This document shows, piece after piece, positions 44,745 to 53,759 of a DNA stretch of 64,000 nucleotides. The position numbers and the translations under genes were made by a program. The stretch lies in NCBI GenBank assembly GCA_001931875.2, contig MSJH02000496.1:1-64000 (forward strand), written 5' to 3'. Each line of letters begins with the position of its first letter. The stretch's first letter is position 1. Origin of the DNA: Byssochlamys sp. IMV 00236 (Eukaryota > Ascomycota > Eurotiomycetes > Eurotiales > Thermoascaceae). The notes beneath the pieces are model-generated. The model was not told the DNA's origin and did not search any database. It was given only the letters and a program-made list of their open reading frames with translations.

Positions 44745-47090
44745 ATGGCGGCTGTCAACCGCAACATGTTCGACGCCAGCGTCAGCGCGGATCCGCCTCA
44801 TGCGCGGGGCGCAACGGTGATGATCCTGCCGCTGAATCTCATCGCTCAGATTATATCGCATGTACGTCGTTGTCTGTCTGCTTTGTCGCAGTCTGATGTT
44901 ACGCTCTTCAGAAGACTGGCTTTCTATCGAATGTCTCTAGCTATACGCTTCAAACCCGCTGACAGGAGCTCTCACAGTTGGATAACCCAGCGGACCTCGC
45001 TCGCGTTTGTCGGACATGCCGGGTGCTCAATTACATGGCCTTGCCTCAGCTCTACCGGAACTTGACGCTGACCTCGTACGATAAAATTCGCTATCGAGAT
45101 GAACAACCGGAAGGATGGGGGGGCTCGAGTCCCTTCTCAATGGGACTGAATGCAGTCGTGACGAGGCCTCATGCGGAACTCGTGCGATCGATGACACTGC
45201 GGGGAGAATGGAGGGAGCTCGAGCTGCAAGAACATGCGCGCGTGGGCAGGGTGCCGGATTCTTCGATGATGCTCAATATCGCGGTGCGGGCAGCAATCGA
45301 TCGTATGGCTGAGCTGGAGAGTTTCAGGTAATCATGTATTCCTGTCACACGGGGTTCTTCTGTCGCTGACAATGGGCGGTTTTACTCGCGATTGAAGCTG
45401 GGAGATGAATACGAAACTGCTTGAGACGGTATACCAAGGCCTTGCACAGCGACCCAAGCTCACATCACTCACGATCCGCTTTCCTTCGAGTCGCCATCCG
45501 CGGCCCACGACGGTCATTCCGCCCATGCCCCATCTCCGGTCTCTGAAGGTAACGGATATCGACCCTCTCTGCTACCCAGACGATCTGTCGACGCTTCTTC
45601 TACGCAGTAGAAAGTTGGAGGAACTCAAGATGCACTGGTCACCTCGCATGCGGGAAGCTCAAGAACCCAGCGTCATGCTTCATGATTATTTTCGGAAATG
45701 TATCGCTGCCAAATCACCGCTCAAGGTGAAAAGACTCGCTCTACAGAACCTATACGCCCTCCACACGGAAGAGTTCCGCACCGCGTTTGATCAGAACGCG
45801 GTGGAGGAGATTACTGTACTGAATAGTCCCGGAGTCGACATTCATACGAACTCGTTTGTGGACAATTCTTGGACGTCACGTCCTCCTGACGAGAATTTCA
45901 GGATTAAATCTCTGCGTCACGATCACATATCTAGGAATGACTGTGAGTTTCTGGCGAAATGTTCCGGGCTGGAGAGATTATACTTTGTGAACGCCATCCG
46001 CGGTCCATCAGACTACATCAATACCCCGAGACCGTCGGCTGGCTCAGCGAGCGCAATGACACCTCCTACGTTGGAAAATGCGCCCTCATCCCTGAATGGT
46101 GCAACCGGGACAGCCGCAGGGTCAACTGACTCTCCACATCCGCAAAGCCCTCCCAATCCGCAGCATCTTGTCAGGCATCTCTATCTCAACAATGTCACCA
46201 CATATCATGGTTCTACACTACGCCACCTCCTGCTTTCTTCACGGTGGCCTCTCTCCTCGAACGCCATTGCCCGTGTTGTCCGCAGCTGTCCTAATCTAAG
46301 TCAACTTGCATTCGCTCCTGAATCCTCCAGTCTTGATGTCTTGGCTATCCTCATCCCCTTCTTGCAGAATCTCCTTGCTTTACGACTCCTAATCCCTACC
46401 GACGCTCCACCTAGATCTACTGCAGGAGGTCTGCCAGGACATGCTCCTAACAATGGTTCCAGTAATAGCAAGCGGTCGGCCCCGTTTCAGACGCTAGCTG
46501 ACATCGTGGAGCTGGATGACGCGGCACATATAGAAATGATGTCTTCTGTATTTACGGATCAAGAGACGAACGGGAAGCTGAAGGTTATCGGCATTGGCTG
46601 GAAGGCATTTGAACTCGGTGGTTTCTACACGGTCCCAGCGGCGAGCGTGCAGGACGTTTCGGGGTTGTACCCAGCATCAGTGAGCGGTGCAGCATCTCTA
46701 GGTCAACAACGAATTATTCCCGTCGACAGCCCCTGCCAGCCTGGCATTTCCCCAACTTCTGCAACGAGACCTGACCGCGAAGCTGTTACGGTTCCCTCAA
46801 CCGCCACGCCTTTCCCAGACTCCCCTGTAACACGTTCTGCGAACTCGACAGTTCCATCACCGAAATCCTCTCTAGGGAAGCATCCGCGGAGTGCAGATAG
46901 CCTGTCTCTTCTACCTGACCAGAAACGCCCGTCAGTACACGACAGTGCCATTTCTTGTGGAAACCCCATTTCTAGCAGCGTGATAGGACCTGACGGCCAA
47001 AAGCTCATATGGCGTCGTCGCGTTCGCCGTGTGGGATGGGAAGTTCTGCGACATTGGGAGATCTGGTCGTTGGATGTACAGGAGATGTGA
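44745..47090 (+). CDS. F-box protein with leucine-rich-repeat-like body
   Basis: Probable substrate receptor of an SCF ubiquitin ligase. Exons are 44745-44861, 44978-45327 and 45398-47090, giving 719 aa. The F-box spans the first intron: ILPLNLIAQIISH in exon 1 and LDNPADLARVCRTCR in exon 2, matching the LP-x-x-L...D-L-x-x-x-x-x-x-C pattern that binds Skp1. The middle part has leucine-spaced segments (LTSLTIRFP, LRSLKVTDI, LEELKMHWS, VKRLALQNL, LRHLLLSSR) like irregular LRRs. Residues about 490-640 are Ser/Pro-rich and disordered, and the conserved C-terminus reads RRRVRRVGWEVLRHWEIW. Exon 2 has an alternative acceptor 12 nt upstream (44966) that keeps frame and adds ELSQ before LDNP. Target unknown. 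Confidence 0.8.
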
Positions 47091-48088
47091 ACTTACCCGA
47101 GCCACAGAACGTGTCGGAAGCTTTGAAAGCGGTTTTCAACTTGTACCATATCTTATGCAACATATACCATCTTTCTCCCCTCATGACGGTCAATAAAAGG
47201 GGTTACCAATACAGGATTCTTCGAGGCCGTTAGACCGCGGAGCATGGTGGAGGTGTCTGGAGTTCTCAGCAAGAAAGCCGTGGTTGATTTATCTTTTTGT
47301 CTATATCTCATCCGTTTGATTCTCATCAAGACCAGTTTACTGTTCATTTCTACTTCTTGTCTTTTACAGACTAACCTGTGTCTATATTCGTATGTTCACT
47401 GCATCTATGGCGTGGCTATGTACATACGTACTTTGACCCTTCCTCTGTAATATGTAACATATACATTAGAAGAACATATTATCTCCTTACTATAACGAGA
47501 CTCGATGTATTATGGACCAAACGGAAAGTATCCATTTAATATGGAGCGAAGCTCACTGAGCTTGAATTCTCCAGCAACTAGCGGAGCCTATTTATCTCTG
47601 TGGGTGGAGCTAGAAAGGCGTGGGAGAAACCCGACAGGAGGGAAGCCTGCATGTAGGCAGGCTCCGATATTCATTTCTAGAGTGAATTAGCCTGTTAATA
47701 TGGATGAAGTGACCTTATATATAGCAGGTTCGGTGAATAGAGAAGCTGTAAAGGTTAATAATAATATCAGTCCTGTGCTCTTTCTTCTTTTTTCTTTCTT
47801 TTTTTTCCCCCTCTTCTTCTGCTCGTCTTCTTGCGGCTATCACTACTGCTACTATAACTAGGTATCTCGGACAACAGAGATGGTAGATGGAGAGTATAGT
47901 TATAGTTACTGTACTATAGGTTTCGTTAGTCAGCTATTTTTCTCGTCCGCGCTGTACTATATAATCCCTCCTTTTTATCCCACTTTCAGATCTTCTCGCT
48001 ATTAGGCCACTATCATCCTCTTGAGGATAGTTTCTTCCTTTTTAAATAAACAGTATAAATTGCGATCTCCTTTTTTCATCAATGGAGA
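47091..48088. other. AT-rich spacer bordering the transposon-derived island
   Basis: 1.0 kb. The second half is AT-rich with TC tracts and no ORF of note. A perfect small hairpin lies at 47644-47663. The segment 47500-47720 could be part of a decayed LTR, but I found no matching second copy. Confidence 0.4.
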
Positions 48089-48300
48089 GTGTTTCCCCCA
48101 CACCGATCGAGACTAGCTGTTGTGACACACCGCGGACAGGAAGTGTTTAATGTCGCGGTCATGGGGTTCTGCAATGCACCTGCATATGTACAACGACTCA
48201 TGGACCACTACCTCAAGAAGCTGCGCAAGTTTCTGCGCATCTATATCGACGACCTGGTCGTCGCATCGAGGACACTAAGAGAACACACCTTCTCTGTCTG
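48089..48300 (+). pseudogene. Ty3/gypsy reverse-transcriptase fragment
   Basis: About 70 codons read SRLAVVTHRGQEVFNVAVMG, then APAYVQRLMDHYL and the palm motif IYIDDLVVASRTLREH. This order (VTHRGQE...F-N-V-A-x-M-G-F...P-Y-V-Q-R...Y-x-D-D-x-V-x-x-S) is the core of Ty3/gypsy RT. The similarity stops after LREHT, and nothing upstream of about 48090 continues the protease or N-terminal RT. It is therefore a short remnant of a retrotransposon with no RNase H, integrase or visible LTR pair; it cannot be active. Confidence 0.85.
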
Positions 48301-48365
48301 CGGGCCAAAGACTGGAAATTCTGATATTGTCCCTTCTCAATTAGCAAATTTATCTCTGTCTGTAA

Positions 48366-48941
48366 CAAAAATCATCAACAGACACAAAAGGAAACGAGAG
48401 TACAAAGACTCTAGACTTTCCAGCCAAAATCAAAGAGCTCAGAGCGGGGGCAGAAGATCCAAGTTCATTCTTTGTCATGGACGACTGGATTTCTATAATA
48501 GAATCGCCAATGTCCTCATATTATATTGTCCTTCCGCCTTGGTATTTTCTAACGCCTTCTTACTCTCTTCTATCAGCCTTGACCGATTCTTTTAGAGCTC
48601 TAACGCTCAGTTATGTTCTTATCCTTACTATAGGTATATATCCGGGAACCATATTTTCAAAAACTCCCAGAGATCATTATGGAGATTATTATGCATATTG
48701 CTTATTTTACCGCCCTGAATATGTCAATACTCACGGCACGGTGATAATATATTTTATACTAAACCGACTTCTCCGGGTGCCGGACGACGTTCTCGCCCCT
48801 CTAGAGAAACCCTCGGATAAATATCAACCCAAAGAGGAAATATCGGTCGGTCGTCTACATTTGGTCGACCAAACCGCGGTATACAAAGTCATGTGCGAGC
48901 TAGTGATCATCAAAGTCATCAGAGCACGAGAGAGGATATAG
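48366..48941 (+). CDS. Unrecognised ORF between the RT remnant and the deaminase
   Basis: A frame open from 48366, with the first ATG at 48477, gives 154 residues that read as plausible protein: a hydrophobic stretch (YSLLSALTDSFRALTLSYV, then LILTIGIYP), followed by a charged end (ISVGRLHLVDQTAVYKV). Its last 49 nt overlap the upstream open part of the deaminase frame in a different phase. The last residues before the stop (IRARERI) and the residues of the next frame (REDIANYPRQED) meet at an AGAGAGG run, so a single-base slip could join them. It may be the N-terminal part of the deaminase gene, a separate small gene, or transposon-related. No family recognised. Confidence 0.35.
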   Translation, partial: QKSSTDTKGNESTKTLDFPAKIKELRAGAEDPSSFFVMDDWISIIESPMSSYYIVLPPWYFLTPSYSLLSALTDSFRALTLSYVLILTIGIYPGTIFSKTPRDHYGDYYAYCLFYRPEYVNTHGTVIIYFILNRLLRVPDDVLAPLEKPSDKYQPKEEISVGRLHLVDQTAVYKVMCELVIIKVIRARERI

Positions 48942-48997
48942 CAAACTACCCTCGACAAGAAGATATATTCGAACACATACGTGCTTCAGAAGAAGAA

Positions 48998-50521
48998 ATG
49001 GAAATAAATACACGAAGTGCGCAGCATATACCTGGTTCTATTGAGCCTGCTGACGTACAGAATCTCCTTGCGGCTATTGCAACAATTGAAGGCCGTAATA
49101 AGTTGCAGATCCCAGCCGAACGTACGATCAAAGCAAACCCAGAACTGTCTAATCCGCTATATTCGCCAGCCAGTTATCCCTGGAGAGTTGCGCGTGTATT
49201 AGATTCATTATCTTCCCTTCTTGTCTCCAAACCTTCTCGAGAAGTTATTGCAACTGCGCTTCGAGTGGACGAAAATGCAAAAACGATCGAATTTTTTCTT
49301 GCTGCTAACGATGACGTCTCGTCCAAGACTTCCTCCCACTTGGAATGGATCTGGGGGACAATGAGACAAATATCATTACTCTATCGTGAAGCTTACTCCA
49401 ACCCCACACAGAACAGCCCGACCCATAATATCAAAGATGAAAAGCTCCTCAGACAACTCGATACCTTCAGTCGCCGGTGTGTTGAATTCACGGCAAGCAA
49501 GATTAGAAAGCGTGTAAACGCCGGTTTCGGTCATTTCCAGAAGATAAGCAAAAGCGACTTTGGTGAGAATCATCCTTTTCGGCGTATCATCCATACCATT
49601 GTTGCGCTTGAAACCATCACCAGGGAAGGCGCTCCACACTGGGAACAAAAGCCCGTGGACGACGCAACATGGGAAATGTTACTACATCTCTTGCGTATGT
49701 GCCAACGAAGTATCAACGATTTTCTCGAAAATGGTGCATTTACGCCAGATGAACTTCTCCGTGTGAACCATTTCCCTAAATGGGAAAGTTATCTGAGGAA
49801 AATTGCAGGAGTCATGAATAATGTCGACATTCTGATAAAGGCCGCGATTTCCCCCCGGTGTGAGCGTCTCTTCGGCTTGAGATTCAAGCTTTATGCTCTA
49901 CCTGCTATTTCATCTCGATCCATATATATTCCTCAAACTCCTAAAGATTGGGAAACCGTGCTTGAAAAAGCACTGTCAGCGAGAAATCGAAATGATGCAG
50001 GTGGGCTAGAAAGCCAACCAAAAGTGATGAACATGTCTGTTATCAATAATGACACAGCGTACATGGCTCAGCAAGCCTTGAATCAAGACCTGGTTGTGCA
50101 CTGTGAGACTAAAATACTTCTCCATATTGCGCAATCGGAGAGAGAAAATCCTCGGCTTGCCAAGGCATATTCATACGTCGGAGTTTCGAAACTTCCTTGC
50201 CAAGGGTGCCACTGTTTCTTTTTGGCATATAACCGTATTCATGATACGTGCTATTACACCAGGGGAACGCATGGAAAGTCATACTGGCCATGGCAGTTTC
50301 CGCAAAACTTCTCTAGGTCCCAAGAGACAGCAGTCTGCATGTACCATATCGTCGCTAGGCGATGGGTGGATTCATACGATGGTTATGTTACTGAAAAGGT
50401 CCATTTTGGGCCTGACGAGACTGCAGCATCCCAGACGTCCCAGACTGTAACTTGGGAAAAAGAAAAGCGTATCCATGACAAGGTTGAAGAATTGATTCGA
50501 AAAGTGAACAATCTCGAGTAA
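48998..50521 (+). CDS. OTT_1508-type putative zinc-dependent deaminase
   Basis: Intact 507-aa ORF from the first ATG; the frame is open up to about 48893 and a longer N-terminus is possible. The C-terminal third has the cytidine-deaminase-like zinc site: HCE (CAC codon 50099-50101, GAG 50105-50107) and PCQGC (Cys codons 50198-50200 and 50207-50209), 31 residues apart. Around it, VVHCETKILLHIAQ, YVGVSKLPCQGCHCFFLAY and RGTHGKSYWPWQFP match the fungal OTT_1508-like deaminase family, whose members are predicted nucleic-acid or nucleotide deaminases of unknown role, expanded in fungi and also found in bacteria. The N-terminal 300 residues are mostly helical with no other domain seen. It is flanked by an RT fragment and a monooxygenase piece. 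Mutator, defence or toxin-like roles are inference only. Confidence 0.8.
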   Translation: MEINTRSAQHIPGSIEPADVQNLLAAIATIEGRNKLQIPAERTIKANPELSNPLYSPASYPWRVARVLDSLSSLLVSKPSREVIATALRVDENAKTIEFFLAANDDVSSKTSSHLEWIWGTMRQISLLYREAYSNPTQNSPTHNIKDEKLLRQLDTFSRRCVEFTASKIRKRVNAGFGHFQKISKSDFGENHPFRRIIHTIVALETITREGAPHWEQKPVDDATWEMLLHLLRMCQRSINDFLENGAFTPDELLRVNHFPKWESYLRKIAGVMNNVDILIKAAISPRCERLFGLRFKLYALPAISSRSIYIPQTPKDWETVLEKALSARNRNDAGGLESQPKVMNMSVINNDTAYMAQQALNQDLVVHCETKILLHIAQSERENPRLAKAYSYVGVSKLPCQGCHCFFLAYNRIHDTCYYTRGTHGKSYWPWQFPQNFSRSQETAVCMYHIVARRWVDSYDGYVTEKVHFGPDETAASQTSQTVTWEKEKRIHDKVEELIRKVNNLE

Positions 50522-50536
50522 AGTATGCAGTTTACA

Positions 50537-50719
50537 GGAGCACAAGGGATCGGCGGTGAAGTTGTGATGTGGCCAGGGTCGAGGATCCATTTGTTTGAGA
50601 CGATGAGAAACCTGCACTGGGAAGATTATATTCTGACTCATACCACGAAGAATCTGTTTGGGTATTTCGGGAATGGCTTTACGGGGTGGTGTACTATGGA
50701 AACTGGGGGAAGTTCGTGA
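50537..50719 (+). pseudogene. C-terminal fragment resembling a flavin monooxygenase
   Basis: About 55 codons directly after the deaminase stop read VMWPGSRIHLFETMRNLHWE, then DYILTHTTKNLFGYFGNGFT. The order P-G-S-R-x-H-x-F-E...N-x-x-W-E-D-Y...N-x-F-x-Y-x-G-N-G-F resembles the C-terminal part of fungal FAD-dependent (Baeyer-Villiger/flavin) monooxygenases. The remaining 400 or more residues, including the FAD and NADPH Rossmann motifs, are absent upstream because the deaminase occupies that space. If the match is right, it is a truncated leftover and cannot be active. The match is from memory of the family pattern only. Confidence 0.42.
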
Positions 50720-51099
50720 GACGGGAGACTGTACTTTGAATAGCAGGAGTCGAGAGTTCTAAATTAATGGGAAAGAAGCATTCTCCACACTACGAAAGCA
50801 ATCAGTAAATCAGCAATTCTGGGATAGGATCCCTCAGAAGCAATCGTTTCAGTTGGTAAGTCAGTTCTACAGCAAGCGAGTACGACCTGGATATGGTGTA
50901 TCCTAGATCCAGGTTATTCTCCAGCTCCGCACCGAATGCCAGCCTCCCGTTACCCTCCATCTCAGCAGGCTCTAAGCAGAGTCATACGATGTAACCACCG
51001 TTATGATGTTGACCAGAATGAATTCTACAGAGCTCGTTATGTCGTAACTTGGCCAATACCATCTACCTCTTCACACGCACGTACAGTATACTGCATTAA
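50720..51099. other. Short spacer before the methyltransferase 3' end
   Basis: 380 nt. No ORF with a recognisable motif. It separates the monooxygenase-like fragment (plus) from the convergent methyltransferase gene (minus). Confidence 0.4.
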
Positions 51100-52521
51100 T
51101 CAAACCACTGGCTTCCGTCCCCACACTACTGAAACAGGACTATACGAATGTATACGCCTATCCTTGACACAGGCCTTAAAATCATCCAAGAACGTCCTGA
51201 CCTCTCCAATCTCCCACTTCATGACACGAGTGAGGAACGCGAGCGCCCATCCCTCGGATCCCTGGAGACATTCAATTTGATAGAACAGACCCTGCTCTTT
51301 CAGAGTTGGATCCTTCGGCCAGGGTCCGATAACCTTCTTGAACCGCGCCTCTTGCACGTCTTCAAAGCCAGATTCCATCATCACTTGGCGCTGCGTTTCG
51401 AGAATCTCAGTCGTCTTGCCCGTAACTCGGCCCGCTTCTCGAAAGACCGTACCCCAGCGCCGTAGCGGATGGTTCGGATCATTGGGAATCGAGCCATCGT
51501 CGCAGTCAACCCAGACGCTGACGTTGGAGACTTCGAGATATCCACCTGGTTTAAGACAGTCGAGACATTGACGCATGAATTGATGCCAGTCGGGAATGCA
51601 TCCGAAGAGGTCTCGGACGTGGATGTAGTCGAAGGTATTAGGGCCGAATCTCCACGGGTACTCGACTGCGTCGTCGACTTCGAAATATAGATTGGGAGGG
51701 ACCCAGCGTGGTTGGATGGGGGAGAGGTCTGTGCCGATGACAACGGCTTCAGGGTGTTGGTCTGCGAAATCTATTGCCCAGATACCGGTTCCGGTGCCAA
51801 CGTCGAGGACTTTCTGTTGTGGGTTGGAAATGTAAATACCTAATTTAACCCATTGCAATCTTAAAAGGGAAAAGAACTACTCATGATAAAGATATAGAAA
51901 AAGAGAAGCAACCACAAAACCTACCTGCGGCTTATCCAACGGAGCAAGATATAATCTTTGATTCATCATGAGTAGATTAACATGATGCGCCAAATCGTTA
52001 GTTTCCTGCGCTTCCTCATCGTTCGGACCCCAGTAGGCGCCATCCTTGTACGCGTGATACCGTCGTCCATGTTCCACTCGGTAACGATATATCGATGACT
52101 TGATGGACGTTGTGTCGGTCTCTCTGGGCGTCGATTTCAGTCAGCACTAGCTTTCATGTCTGGCAATTAAAATAAAATACGGACACATAAACGCATTGGC
52201 ATCGACCTGGGAGTCGAGGAAGAAAGAAAGCAACTATATATGTATGCATGCATGCATGCATGTAAGCGTGCATGCGCACGCATTAGAATCAAGCCATGGG
52301 GAGTCAATAGTCCCTGTTCGGTTACACAAGGGCCAGGCGATTGGCTTACGGATCCCGGTCGAACCGGACACGGGTTAATATTCTAGCTACGCTAGTCGAA
52401 TAAATTGCACTTACTGATCGCCCGTTAGGGAATAGGAATCATAGCCAGGATCGTCGTCAACAGCGATATCAGGCCCGTGAGTATCATTATCAAACTGTGG
52501 TGGTGCTGGCACCTCAGCCAT
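51100..52521 (-). CDS. LaeA-like class I SAM-dependent methyltransferase, 3 exons
   Basis: S-adenosylmethionine methyltransferase of the LaeA/TAM family common in Aspergillus, where LaeA itself controls secondary metabolism; paralogues act on small molecules or unknown targets. Exons on the minus strand are 52521-52415, 52123-51925 and 51813-51100, giving 339 aa. The acidic N-terminus (VDDDPGYDSYSLTGDQ) leads to YRVEHGRRYHAYKDG, a LaeA-family signature. SAM motif I is LDVGTGTGIWAIDFAD (about residues 105-120), followed by IGTDLSPIQP and VPPNLYFEVDDA, then LKPGGYLEV. The first intron is long (291 nt) and carries an ATGC repeat. All junctions keep phase. This is probably a LaeA-like paralogue, not LaeA, judging by length and context. 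Confidence 0.85.
52243..52262. repeat. ATGC palindromic tetranucleotide repeat inside a methyltransferase intron
   Basis: TATGCATGCATGCATGCATG: self-complementary tandem units followed by an alternating purine-pyrimidine stretch (GCGTGCATGCGCACGC) to about 52281. It lies in intron 1 of the LaeA-like gene. Such sequence can form hairpins or Z-DNA. Confidence 0.85.
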
Positions 52522-53759
52522 GGGTTTGAAGCTATGCAGAACGAAGAAAGCTTGATTTCAACCCAGACAAGCACGGCACCAATTGATTCGTCCCAGTGTA
52601 ACGGTATATCAAGTGCTCCGGGCGAGAAATAAGTTTGTTTCAAAGGACGTCAACAGAACAGGACCGAGATCTGATCCCTCCAGAAAGTGTCGAAGATCTC
52701 ACTCGGTGCTGAATAAGAGGGAAGAGGGGCTCAAGTTAAGATTATCTTGATTCTTGAGCCTCGTTCCCTCGAGGCCATCGGAGCCCCATAACTTTAATCG
52801 ATGGCGCGTTCCACAGCTCATCGTGATTCCACGAAGCGCCACCGGACGCCAGCCCGCAGACCGTTTGGATGCTAAGCGTTCATGGTGCCTGCTAGACGAC
52901 GCCCAGCCGCCGTGCTGTTTCAATTAGTTAAGATGCCATTGGCGTGGCTGTTGAATTCCATTATTATAGAGAGAAGAACGATGTGGGATAACCTTTGAAA
53001 GGTGGAGTTGTGGATTGATCGGGATCAGCCGAACACGAAGCCGATGTCGTCAATTGAATCTGCGCGGTATCACTGTTTATCGCTTCCTAAATCGAGCGCA
53101 AGAGGAAATGACTGGAAAGAAAAGGAGAGCATATAAAAAGACCGAATAATGAGAGTCTGCTGGATTATGTTGTCATACAGGAGTAAAAATAACACTTAGA
53201 AAGAAAAAAGAACGTGTCAAAATCAAATAAAGCTCTAAGTAGGTATGTACTTAACTAGCGGGAAACCAAAATAGATCACGACCCAAAGCCACGGTGTCGG
53301 ATATGCCATCTGCACGCGTAGTCTGGAATGCGGGCCTGCAGGAACCCAAATTATCACGCTGGATCTTGAGACGTTGCCATATTTCCATGTGTGCATTCTG
53401 TTTGACGGGCTTGTGATGTCGCGATATTCTTGTTTGCAGTTCTTGGGGTTGACGGTATATCCCGACTCGAAGATTCCGAACTGGCTTTCAGCAGCCCAGT
53501 GGTTATTTGCTTCCTCTAATAGATCCGCCTACAGTGGGAGAATGCATTTTTTCACGCGATGTATGTATATTGCATGGCTATTTCTGCATATGCGGCCCAG
53601 ATCTTCCACTGGCACCGGGTGGAAATATGTCCTATGTACTTGGAAGAAAGAAAAAAATGAAAACCCGACCATGCAGTCAAAGATAGGAAAAAATTCGCTT
53701 CCAACCACAAACTTCTTCGGCACTGCCAGAGCCCGACCGTCTAGCAAGAAATCAGGCGT
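52522..53759. other. Intergenic region, methyltransferase promoter / protease 3' side
   Basis: 1.24 kb. It holds the promoter of the LaeA-like gene (minus) and the 3' UTR of the aspartic protease (minus). The plus-strand ORF at 53374-53763 runs antisense into the protease end and has no motif. Confidence 0.45.

Noticed and set aside
47500..47720. Candidate solo LTR before the RT remnant
   Set aside because: No second copy, no target-site duplication and no clear TG...CA ends within the window.
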